DNA of 64,000 nt from Sulfuricurvum sp. (lineage in GTDB: Bacteria > Campylobacterota > Campylobacteria > Campylobacterales > Sulfurimonadaceae): NCBI RefSeq assembly GCF_028710345.1, contig NZ_JAQTUH010000003.1, positions 186,001-250,000 on the forward strand, read 5' to 3'. Under the pieces are notes generated by a model that was not told where the DNA came from, did not search any database, and worked only from the letters and a program-made list of their open reading frames with translations. The stretch's first letter is position 1; each line of letters opens with the position of its first letter. A program made the position numbers and the translations under genes. Positions 43,999-51,993 of this stretch are shown piece after piece.

Positions 43999-45102
43999 CT
44001 ATACCAATCCCAGCTCTTCGCTAATGTCTTTGATGAGTTTGCTTAGTGGGCGTTTATGGAGGTCTTCATCTTTTTGATAATTGCACAGTAAGTATCGATA
44101 TATTTCATCGTCTGTAAATTTAAAATTTTCTTTTAATTCTCTAATATATGATTTAGTATAAATAGTTTTTTTAACAAGTAAGTCAATCACTATATCCGTA
44201 TGTTGTTCATACAGCTTATCTAATTTGAAATATTCATTATTTTTATCAACTCCATTTCCAGTTTTCAATTGTATTTCAATATCGTTCTCTTTAATTTTTT
44301 GTCTTTTTAATTGATAATAATTTATATTTTTTGGTATATATTTGAACCCAAAGTCTATCAATGTAATTTCATAAGGACTTTTCAAATTATCTTGAAAGGC
44401 ATCTTTGTCTTTTTTTGTATGATTACAAATTTGGCAACTTGGGATTAAATTGTAAAAACTCATAGCCAAAAATGGATAGATAGACTTAGGATAAAAGTGA
44501 TCTATTTCTGGTCTTAATTTTTTTTTGTCACTATCGACTACAAAAATATAATTTCTATTGCAATATGGGCACGTTTTTATGCCATGTTCTTTTACAAAAG
44601 CATATCTTGTATAGTCTGTAATCTTGTCCCATTCTTTTTCGTAAAAATTTATAAATATTTCATTTAAATGGTCAAAAGAATATTCTCTATATTGTTGAAT
44701 TAAAATTTCATCTACATTAACAATACTACTTTTATGTTTCAGAATAAATTTTTGTATATCTTTCTTTTTAGATACGTTACACGCTAAATTATTGTCCTTA
44801 CAAGTTTTTTTTAATATTCTAACATATAATTTTTTATAATCATAATCTTCTGTTTTTAAAAGTGGAAAAGTTTTAAGAAGAGCATGAAACTCAATAATCA
44901 ATTCTTTTAATCTATGAATCTCTCCAACTAATAGATCATCTAAATTGTTATAAATCCAATCAAGTATTTGATATTCAATAGATGTATGGTTATGAAATGA
45001 ATTTCGTTTTGTGAGTACTAAGTTATCCAAACCTGTTTTAATTTTTGAAAAATGCAAGTCTCTTAATACTTTATTTTTTGAATCAATAAGAATTTTAAGC
45101 AT
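43999..45102 (-). CDS. HNH nuclease, PtuB-like partner of the ABC-type ATPase (putative defence)
   Basis: 367 residues. A zinc/HNH core in the middle: Cys178-xx-Cys181 (CPYCNRNY), Asp201-His202 (EIDHFYPKS), Asn218 in FYNLIPS, Cys223-xx-Cys226 and His228. The spacing matches HNH nucleases of Septu (PtuB) and retron-type systems. The long N- and C-terminal parts are helical and unrecognised; known PtuB proteins are shorter, from memory. It overlaps the ATPase gene by 8 bases, same order as ptuA-ptuB. Strongly AT-rich. Confidence 0.72.
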   Translation of the reverse strand: MLKILIDSKNKVLRDLHFSKIKTGLDNLVLTKRNSFHNHTSIEYQILDWIYNNLDDLLVGEIHRLKELIIEFHALLKTFPLLKTEDYDYKKLYVRILKKTCKDNNLACNVSKKKDIQKFILKHKSSIVNVDEILIQQYREYSFDHLNEIFINFYEKEWDKITDYTRYAFVKEHGIKTCPYCNRNYIFVVDSDKKKLRPEIDHFYPKSIYPFLAMSFYNLIPSCQICNHTKKDKDAFQDNLKSPYEITLIDFGFKYIPKNINYYQLKRQKIKENDIEIQLKTGNGVDKNNEYFKLDKLYEQHTDIVIDLLVKKTIYTKSYIRELKENFKFTDDEIYRYLLCNYQKDEDLHKRPLSKLIKDISEELGLV

Positions 45103-46288
45103 TACTTTTTTCTTTCAACAATGCTTCAAGCTCAGATATTCTCTTTAAATATTTATCTTCTTTTGTTTCAATCTGATAAAATTTATTATATAAATTTTCT
45201 AATTTATTTTGCAATAGTTCTTCTCCTACGGCATCAATTGTAAACTTTATTTCTTCTTGTGTTAAATCAATAGTAGGTAAATCTACTATCAAATATTTTA
45301 AAATTTTACTGAGCCTATCTTTCGCAAACTCTCCCATCAAACCATCTTCCATAAAAAATCCGTGAGAAAGAAGGGTGTGGATGTTGGCTCCAAAAGTTTG
45401 TTCATTATCTTTAAATGGATGTTTTTGTATACCATTTTCTAAAAATATTACATTTTCTTTGGGGATGTCGGAGAGGATAAAGGGGGAATGAGAAGCAAAA
45501 ATGATATGTAAATTTTTATCTAATTTATTTACCAATGATTGAATAAAAATTTGAATAACTTTTTTTTGCCAATTTGGATGCATAAAAAGTTCTATTTCAT
45601 CAATACACACTATTAAGCTTTGATTTTGTACTTTTTCTAAAAGTAAATAGATACAACTAAGATAATAAATCATAGCTTTTTCACCACTACTATTGATTTT
45701 ATTAGAGGATTGATTTTGAAGGAATGGTAGTTTTTCGATTTCTTTTTTAACTTGTTGATATAATGGATCTGTATTATTAAGTTCTGTTTTTGCTTTACCA
45801 ATATAGTTATCAAAATTTGTTGCTGTGAAGCCGTCATCTCCCATCAAGCCAAAGTAGTGATTAATCTTTATATTAATTGTATTTTCATGTGCTGAGATAT
45901 TAATATATCCAAATAACTTATCATCTATATTAATCGATTCCAAAGCACACTCAATTTGTTTAGTTGAAGTATATATTATTTTATTATTTGTTTTATTCTG
46001 AAATACACATACATAATTTATTTCTTTTTTTGAAAGTTCATTTATTAAAAATTCAAATATACTACTTTTCCCACTTCCATTTTCTCCCACAATCGCTGTG
46101 ATATTGATATTTTTACCAAAAAAGTTTTCAATATGTTCTTTTGGTTTAATATCTAATACGCAATCATTTTCTAAAGTACAATCATCATTATATTTGTCAT
46201 GAAATGTACACTCAAACCGAGGACTAAAATTAAACCCTTGCTTATCTATATTTTTATACTTTTCAACCCATAAATAGACTAATTCCAT
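45095..46288 (-). CDS. ABC/SMC-type AAA ATPase, PtuA-like (putative defence)
   Basis: 397 residues. Walker A GENGSGKSS (68-76), ABC signature NSSGEKAM (199-206), Walker B LIVCIDEIELFMHP (225-238) and switch histidine FASHSPF (His267) are intact. The family (OLD/RecF-like) uses ATP to gate a partner nuclease. A short C-terminal coiled coil (about 360-395) could bind the HNH protein encoded next. No TOPRIM domain is seen, so the nuclease must be in trans. AT-rich compared with the flanking Bat genes. Confidence 0.78.
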   Translation of the reverse strand: MELVYLWVEKYKNIDKQGFNFSPRFECTFHDKYNDDCTLENDCVLDIKPKEHIENFFGKNINITAIVGENGSGKSSIFEFLINELSKKEINYVCVFQNKTNNKIIYTSTKQIECALESINIDDKLFGYINISAHENTINIKINHYFGLMGDDGFTATNFDNYIGKAKTELNNTDPLYQQVKKEIEKLPFLQNQSSNKINSSGEKAMIYYLSCIYLLLEKVQNQSLIVCIDEIELFMHPNWQKKVIQIFIQSLVNKLDKNLHIIFASHSPFILSDIPKENVIFLENGIQKHPFKDNEQTFGANIHTLLSHGFFMEDGLMGEFAKDRLSKILKYLIVDLPTIDLTQEEIKFTIDAVGEELLQNKLENLYNKFYQIETKEDKYLKRISELEALLKEKSNA

Positions 46289-46318
46289 CCAAATTCCTAA
46301 TTTTGTTTTTCTTTTTTT

Positions 46319-46392
46319 GGGATGGATCCCCGGGTCAAGCCCGAGGATGACAAACCGTCCGTTTTACCCTTCGACTAGCTCAGGGCGAACGA
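46319..46392. repeat. Abutting partial copies of repeat families A and B
   Basis: 46319-46351 carries the family A half GGATGGATCCCCGGGTCAAG plus CCCGAGGATGAC, in the opposite orientation to copy 1. Sixteen bases on, 46367-46392 carries a family B half (CCCTTCGACTAGCTCAGGGC). They lie just upstream of the ATPase gene and mark the other edge of the module. The remaining 146 bases to the hipA stop show no further gene, only a short GAAATA/TATTTC pairing. Confidence 0.8.
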
Positions 46393-46538
46393 CAAAATTT
46401 ATATGTGTTTTAATGGTATCTTTTATGCCCTTAATTCATCGAAATTCTATTTTGCACCTCTAGGGAAGCGTTAAAACAAGATTTGCTCTCGTGAAATACG
46501 CTATATTTCGGACGGCATCATTTAAAAAAATTTTCATA

Positions 46539-47687
46539 TCAAAAGCTCTCCCTCCAACATCCTCTCAGTTTATCTAAAAATTGCAAAACACTAGCGTCAT
46601 TGGTTTCAAATGCATCCATCTCATCTTTGGTTTTTCTGAGTGCTTCTGCACACTCTAGCAAAATAGTTTCATACTCTTTGTTGGACAAACCGCAACTGAG
46701 TTTTGCAAAATTTTTATATGTTTTTTCTTTCCACCACAGTTTTGCATCACTCATTTTTAGAGCAGGTATATCGTTTTGGATGTAAACGGTTGTAGTAATG
46801 ACATCATAAATAGGGGCTAGAAAACTATCGGTAAAGTCGTTTTCATACAATATTCCATAATTTTTTAAATGACCATCCCCATTTTGAAGAAAGTGATTCA
46901 TAACCAGTGCTTTAAAAAATACCCTTAGTGACTCTTTCAACTTTTGGGGAGCTATAACATCTTTGATGATTCGGGCACACTCTTCGTAACTTCCCTCGTA
47001 TTTTTGCTCCGTTCCTCTGCCACTGAGTACACACATATCCTCGAATCCAAGATAGGTTCCCTCTTCTTTGACATCAAATCGTTTCATGATAAACATCGAG
47101 TAATCGTCACTGAGATAAAACTCTGGCGTTGGCAGATGTGCATTTTGAATCGCTCTCATGCAAAAATATTCATTAAGCGCGAGATTTGGATACTCTTTTT
47201 CCCATGATTTCACGATGTAATGCTCGAACTTCATGGTTGTTTTGTTGTGTGCGCCTAGGAGCAATTTAGGTTGTACCCCTGAGACACCAGAACGAATAGC
47301 AAACTTCTCCATCAGCTCATTAAAAAGGTTTTGTTTAGAGGAGTGAACGATCTCTTCGAGTTCTAAAACATCCGTGTCACTGATGATTTTTTCAAATTTT
47401 ACACGACCCAACATATAAGGACCGATAAGTTTCAGGAGGTTTATCTCATCCATGGTCACTATTTTTGCAAAGTGATTTTTTATCACATCTTTGAGGGCAC
47501 CCTCGGGCATATTCATCTGAAAAATGGGATGAAGCGATTTACTCACCCAACTCTCAGCTCGAATCGGCATAGTGAGACTGACTAACTCTTGTGAATCGCT
47601 CAAATAATTAAAAATATAGTTGCCATCTTCTTTTGAAAGTTCACCGCTGAGTGTTTTGTTGGTATAGACTTTGAGTTTATCTGCCAT
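46539..47687 (-). CDS. hipA: HipA-family serine/threonine kinase toxin
   Basis: 382 residues. N-subdomain with MPEGALKDV, G-loop SGVQPKLLL (136-144), ATP-lysine Lys160 (YIVKSW), catalytic Asp271 in QNGDGHLKNYG, and metal Asp295 in APIYDVIT. HipA kinases phosphorylate tRNA synthetases (GltX in E. coli) to cause growth arrest and persistence. Overlaps the 3' end of hipB by 11 bases. All kinase residues are in place, so it is likely active. Confidence 0.9.
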   Translation of the reverse strand: MADKLKVYTNKTLSGELSKEDGNYIFNYLSDSQELVSLTMPIRAESWVSKSLHPIFQMNMPEGALKDVIKNHFAKIVTMDEINLLKLIGPYMLGRVKFEKIISDTDVLELEEIVHSSKQNLFNELMEKFAIRSGVSGVQPKLLLGAHNKTTMKFEHYIVKSWEKEYPNLALNEYFCMRAIQNAHLPTPEFYLSDDYSMFIMKRFDVKEEGTYLGFEDMCVLSGRGTEQKYEGSYEECARIIKDVIAPQKLKESLRVFFKALVMNHFLQNGDGHLKNYGILYENDFTDSFLAPIYDVITTTVYIQNDIPALKMSDAKLWWKEKTYKNFAKLSCGLSNKEYETILLECAEALRKTKDEMDAFETNDASVLQFLDKLRGCWRESF

Positions 47688-47919
47688 CTTGTAACTCTTC
47701 TAATGTTCTTGGGCGATCTTTTGGACGGAGGGCAAACTCAACACCCAACAAGGTCAAAAGTATTTCTACTTTTTTAATCCCCACTTCATCGATAAAACCA
47801 TTTTCGATTTTAGAAAGAGTCCGTTTTGTGATACCTGAATACGCTTCTAAATCACTTTGTGACCACTTCTTTTGTTTGCGTAAACGTTGTATCTCTTTAC
47901 CAAGTTCTTCTAAAGTCAA
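47677..47919 (-). CDS. hipB: HipB-like XRE-family antitoxin
   Basis: About 80 residues with a helix-turn-helix of the Cro/XRE type: LGKEIQRLRKQKKWSQSDLEAYSGI then RTLSKIENG. The start is probably TTG 47919, because AGGAG ends 5 bases in front; a GTG two codons earlier touches the ribosome site. Downstream tail RPKDRPRTLEELQDG may reach the HipA pocket. A perfect 14-bp palindrome lies directly upstream as its likely operator. Confidence 0.88.
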   Translation of the reverse strand: MTLEELGKEIQRLRKQKKWSQSDLEAYSGITKRTLSKIENGFIDEVGIKKVEILLTLLGVEFALRPKDRPRTLEELQDGR

Positions 47920-47933
47920 AATCACTCCTAATA

Positions 47934-47947
47934 AGAAATATATTTCT
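47934..47947. promoter_or_regulatory. Putative HipB operator
   Basis: AGAAATATATTTCT is a perfect 14-bp inverted repeat 14 bases upstream of the proposed hipB start. HipB-type antitoxins bind such palindromes to repress their own operon. Confidence 0.55.
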
Positions 47948-47977
47948 CATAATAGGCTTTTAAAGCTTAAATAGGAA

Positions 47978-49069
47978 TTATACTTCTCTTAATCTCTTCT
48001 TCGCTTCACGTAAATCCAGTGTTCCCGCTTCGAGTTCGGCTATAACCTCATCAAAGCGTTTCTCTCCTGAGAGAGCGAGGAGCATTATCAGCTCTTTTGT
48101 ATTTTTAGTTCCATCCCAAAACTCTTTTTTTCGGCGTCTCGGACGTATTTTCCATAATCGTTTCCCAGCTTCACCCAATACAATTCCCAACACCACTAAT
48201 CCCCCATAAAGGGTATAGCGCATCCAGCCGCTCCAATCACGTAAAGCGGGAGGATCGAGGAGGTTGGAGCGCTCAAACCCTTGTGCCACTTCGATTGCTA
48301 CCGCCTCACTCTCTAAGCGTTTAATCTTTTGACTTTGGGTATCGAACACCTCGATAGAGATTTTCGGAATCACAAAACTTTGTTCACTCACGAGGGCGAA
48401 TTCCTGACGTATCTCCCCCCTATAACCGTTGACATCGGGAGTAATATTTTTTTGGGGAGCTTCCGCAAATACATGGACACCGCTGATATTAAGCTCATAA
48501 GGGATGTAGCGCTCAAGATTCCCCGTCCCCCGTAGATAAAGGCTCAGATGTAGCGGTTCGTGCGCTATGACACTGCGCTTATCGACACTCACTTCCAATG
48601 AAATATCCCCAATCAACGTCGCTCTGTTCTCCCCTACGCGAATACTCACGTCGGGCAAAAGAGCCTCCTCTTCCAAAATATCCTCTTTGCTGAGATTATC
48701 ACGTCCCAAAACAGTGTTTTCAACTGCTCCTGATGGGGTATAGCGAACCAATGCTTTTAGCGCGACACTCACTGTTCCCGTATTTGTCGGAGTCACGAGT
48801 AAATCGATTGTATCGCTCCGCTTCCCTTGTAGTACTTGGCTTTTTTCAGAGAGAATAGAGGTGGTATACGAGGGGTTATCCGCCAATTTCAATTTCGCCG
48901 AATACTCCGCTGCACTGCTATCAAACGTACACACATACCGTATCACACCGCTTTGCCCGACCCGAAGCGTTTGCGGGGATTCTACTACACGCCATTGGTA
49001 CTTCATCCCCCATGCCATAGTGTTGAGGATTAAAATCGCACCAATAATCCTACCAAGGCTTCGTTTCAT
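47978..49069 (-). CDS. BatD-like membrane protein
   Basis: 363 residues: signal peptide (about 1-20), two beta-rich Ig-like regions (about 25-125 and 145-255), one transmembrane helix near 280-298, and a basic cytoplasmic tail (KIRPRRRKKEFW) with a helical end. This matches BatD in layout though it is shorter than many. ATG 49069 follows AAAGGAG by 6 bases. Overlaps the VWA/TPR gene by 20 bases. Last gene of the intact BatA-BatB/C-BatD run. Confidence 0.78.
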   Translation of the reverse strand: MKRSLGRIIGAILILNTMAWGMKYQWRVVESPQTLRVGQSGVIRYVCTFDSSAAEYSAKLKLADNPSYTTSILSEKSQVLQGKRSDTIDLLVTPTNTGTVSVALKALVRYTPSGAVENTVLGRDNLSKEDILEEEALLPDVSIRVGENRATLIGDISLEVSVDKRSVIAHEPLHLSLYLRGTGNLERYIPYELNISGVHVFAEAPQKNITPDVNGYRGEIRQEFALVSEQSFVIPKISIEVFDTQSQKIKRLESEAVAIEVAQGFERSNLLDPPALRDWSGWMRYTLYGGLVVLGIVLGEAGKRLWKIRPRRRKKEFWDGTKNTKELIMLLALSGEKRFDEVIAELEAGTLDLREAKKRLREV

Positions 49070-50576
49070 GGACACTCCTTTGATTGATGAGTTCGTATTG
49101 ATGCGAACTCAGGGCGGCTTTCCCCTGTGAGAGGGAGAAACGTGGGTCTGCTTGAACTTTTTTTCCCGCATCTCCCGCACCCGAGGAGGCAATATCACTT
49201 TGCATATTCGATCCGCCCCCCTCTTTGGTTTTTTTCCCCTCACCCGCGGGTTTGTTCTCGTCTGATGAGAATTTATCTTTTTTCTCTTTACGGACATTGA
49301 GCGATTTTTGCTCTTGCTCTATGGCAATCGCTTTTAGATTCTGGTCGGCTTGATGGCTATAATGCAGAGTGAGCGATTTGAGCAGAGCATTACGAGCGTT
49401 TTCAAACTCATTTAATCGGATATAGCAGTTACCCATATTGTAATAAACATAGGATTTAAACATCGGATTATCGGAGCGGATTGAGCGATACACTGCTAAT
49501 GCTTCAGGATATTTTCCCCCTTTATACAGAGAAGCTGCACGGTTAAATTTCCCCTCTGCTGAGTCCAAATACCCGAACCATTTGGCAGAGTGTTCGTATT
49601 TCCCCTGAGAATATGCCATCTCTCCCGCAATCTGATAAGGGTAATCGAGAACCCCTGCGTGGAGGCTGATTCCGATGAGGGTTAGGAGGGGTATTATTTT
49701 TTTAACCACCCTCTCCCCTAATGTCGTGTATGCCAACACAAAAGCAATCATCCCCAAAATCAGTGGAATGTAAAAAAGCTCTTTATAGCGGGTCACGGTC
49801 GTTGATCCGGCAAAATCTTCGCCCCTCTCCCGCTCAATCCACTCTAAAACACTTTTACTATCTGCCCCTTCGATTACTTTTCCTCCGCTCATCGAGGAAA
49901 TTTGGTTAATCGCCTCATTTCGAGAACTCACTACGATATGCCCACCCTCATCTTTGAGCAATCCCTCATCGCTTTGGAGTGTGCTCCCCTGAGCTGAAGC
50001 TAACATCACGACACACACCTTCAGTCCATGCTCTTGCGCGTATGCCGACTCTTTTTCATAACTCAGTTCATCCCCTCCATCGGTGAACAAAACGACAAGG
50101 GGATGCTGCGCATGGGACATTTTGCGTGAAAGCTCTAATGCGCCCATCACCTCTGTCCCTTTGGTAATAATCTGCGATTCATCGAGCGAGCTAAAGAGGT
50201 GTTTGAGAAGCTCACTATCTTTGGTGAGAGGAGAGAGAACGATAGCGCTCGTCGTATGGGCAAGTACCCCAAAGCGATCACGGCTATCAGACTCTACCAC
50301 CTCTCTCAAAACCCTCTTTGCCGCCCCCAAACGGCTCGGAGTTATATCCGTAGCCCTCATCGAATACGACATATCGAGCGCTAAAATAACATCACTCCCC
50401 GCCTCTTCGACACTAATCGGTTTTTCATTCACTACCGGACGTCCAAGCGAGAGGATTAAACACGCCAAAGAGAGTAAGAGCCACCCTTGAAAATGCCATT
50501 TATACCGACGTACACCCAAAAGATAAAGGGGTATGAACCAAAGGGCAAAAAGCCAAAGCGGTGAGAGGAAACTCAT
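49050..50576 (-). CDS. BatB/BatC fusion: VWA domain plus TPR membrane protein
   Basis: 508 residues: two N-terminal helices, then a VWA domain with an intact MIDAS (LALDMSYSM, later FTDGGDELS), a helix near 280-305, a second signal-like stretch (AGVLDYPYQIAG), three TPR units (EMAYSQGKYEHSAKWFGYL, FNRAASLYKGGKYPEALAVY, YNMGNCYIRLNEFENARNAL) and a low-complexity G/K/E/D-rich tail. Such BatB-BatC fusions occur in Bat (Bacteroides aerotolerance) operons. Start in ATGA overlap with batA. Confidence 0.87.
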   Translation of the reverse strand: MSFLSPLWLFALWFIPLYLLGVRRYKWHFQGWLLLSLACLILSLGRPVVNEKPISVEEAGSDVILALDMSYSMRATDITPSRLGAAKRVLREVVESDSRDRFGVLAHTTSAIVLSPLTKDSELLKHLFSSLDESQIITKGTEVMGALELSRKMSHAQHPLVVLFTDGGDELSYEKESAYAQEHGLKVCVVMLASAQGSTLQSDEGLLKDEGGHIVVSSRNEAINQISSMSGGKVIEGADSKSVLEWIERERGEDFAGSTTVTRYKELFYIPLILGMIAFVLAYTTLGERVVKKIIPLLTLIGISLHAGVLDYPYQIAGEMAYSQGKYEHSAKWFGYLDSAEGKFNRAASLYKGGKYPEALAVYRSIRSDNPMFKSYVYYNMGNCYIRLNEFENARNALLKSLTLHYSHQADQNLKAIAIEQEQKSLNVRKEKKDKFSSDENKPAGEGKKTKEGGGSNMQSDIASSGAGDAGKKVQADPRFSLSQGKAALSSHQYELINQRSVHETKPW

Positions 50577-51484
50577 GCATGACCCCTTCGTCGCCACATT
50601 AACCACACTATCATCAATAATGCCCCTGCAAGTGGATACTGAAAATAGTGTTCAAAGAAGGTATGTTCAGCACTCTTGATACGCGATTTCTCCAATGTAT
50701 CAATTTGATTATAGACCTCTTTGAGCTCTTTTTCGTTGAGAGCACTAAAATACTCCCCCCCGCCCTCATGCGCCATTTGTTCTAAAAGCTTACTATCAAA
50801 CTCCCCTTTTGTCCCTATCCCTATGGTGTAGAGTTTTATCCCCGCTTTACGAACCATCTCAACAGCCTCTTTGGGAGAAATAGCCCCACTGTTGTGCTCC
50901 CCGTCGGTGAGGAGGATAATGATTTTACTTTTTGCTTTTGAATCTTGTAATGCACGAACCCCCTGAGCCACCCCTTCGCCGATAGCGGTATTTTGCCCTG
51001 CCATCCCAAAATTGAGATACCCTATCATCTCGGCTATAATCTCTTTTTCATAGGTCACAGGGGTCGCGATAAAAGCGAAATCTCCGAATAACACCACCCC
51101 GACGTTATCTTCTCGCCGTTTCATCACAAAATCTTGTGCGATTTTTTGAACAATCTCAAAACGGGTAGATCGGCTATCATCGACTGAAAATCCCGACGCA
51201 TTCATCGACCCGCTCCCATCCAAACTCAAAACGATATCAATCCCGTTACGATTTCGCGGATCGGAAAAATCGACCACCACAGGAGTTGCCAACGCACCTA
51301 TCATCAAAAGGAGTGTCACTACGGTGAGAATCCATTCGAGACTGCGCCATTTTTGAGGATTAGCGAAGAACTTTAAATGGGGGAAATAACGCTTTTGAGG
51401 GATTATTTTACAACGATAGAGACAATACAGAATCGGCGGAAGAGCCAAAAAAGCCCATACAAAATCAAATGACCAAAACGTCAT
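50573..51484 (-). CDS. BatA-like VWA membrane protein
   Basis: 303 residues with helices near 8-22, 55-72 and 280-297, and a periplasm-facing VWA domain. The metal site is complete: DIVLSLDGSGSM, the Thr in GQNTAIGEG, and LLTDGEHN. RYFPHLKFF before the second helix matches the BatA family. It is the functional counterpart of the degenerate protein at 40845. Gap of 1 base to the DUF3147 gene upstream. Confidence 0.88.
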   Translation of the reverse strand: MTFWSFDFVWAFLALPPILYCLYRCKIIPQKRYFPHLKFFANPQKWRSLEWILTVVTLLLMIGALATPVVVDFSDPRNRNGIDIVLSLDGSGSMNASGFSVDDSRSTRFEIVQKIAQDFVMKRREDNVGVVLFGDFAFIATPVTYEKEIIAEMIGYLNFGMAGQNTAIGEGVAQGVRALQDSKAKSKIIILLTDGEHNSGAISPKEAVEMVRKAGIKLYTIGIGTKGEFDSKLLEQMAHEGGGEYFSALNEKELKEVYNQIDTLEKSRIKSAEHTFFEHYFQYPLAGALLMIVWLMWRRRGHA

Positions 51485-51485
51485 A

Positions 51486-51836
51486 TCACCACAACTCTAT
51501 TCCAAACTGACGAACAACAAGCGAAAAAGCGATAAAACATACCACTGTAATCATCACCGATGTCCCCATCGCCCACCAAAATCCGATTTTCTCCAACAGT
51601 ATCGGAAATGCCAAGAACATCGGCAATGTCGGAACAACGTACCAAAACGTATACCACGCATGATTAGCGATCTTTTCCGTACTCTGATTTTCAAGATAGA
51701 GCCATATCAACGCTAAAAAGGTCACGATCGGCAATGCTGCTACCAGTCCTCCAAGCTTATCACTCCGTTTTGCCATCTCGGAGACGAGTACCACAACCCC
51801 TGCGGTCAGTAAATATTTTATGATTAGCCATGTCAT
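51486..51836 (-). CDS. DUF3147 small membrane protein
   Basis: 116 residues, four hydrophobic helices (about 4-20, 30-46, 62-80, 86-108). SEMAKRSDKLGGLVAALP after the first helix is the conserved DUF3147 segment. Function unknown; often found as a stand-alone inner-membrane protein. Same strand as, and 1 base before, batA, so may share its promoter; the 157-base gap upstream separates it from the divergent porin. Confidence 0.72.
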   Translation of the reverse strand: MTWLIIKYLLTAGVVVLVSEMAKRSDKLGGLVAALPIVTFLALIWLYLENQSTEKIANHAWYTFWYVVPTLPMFLAFPILLEKIGFWWAMGTSVMITVVCFIAFSLVVRQFGIELW

Positions 51837-51993
51837 AGTTCTGCCTCAAAATAAATAACTATTAATATATAACCCGATTATACCTTTTCGTCTCTTTGCC
51901 GTTGTTTTTATATGAATGTTTTTAAATAATCATTTGGGAACTTGAAAAAAATTAGATACACTCTATTCAAAAAGATTGGATTCATAATTATTC

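Noticed and set aside
45095-46288. ATPase as a full OLD-family nuclease
   Set aside because: The C-terminus is a short coiled coil with no acidic TOPRIM motif; nuclease function must come from the partner.
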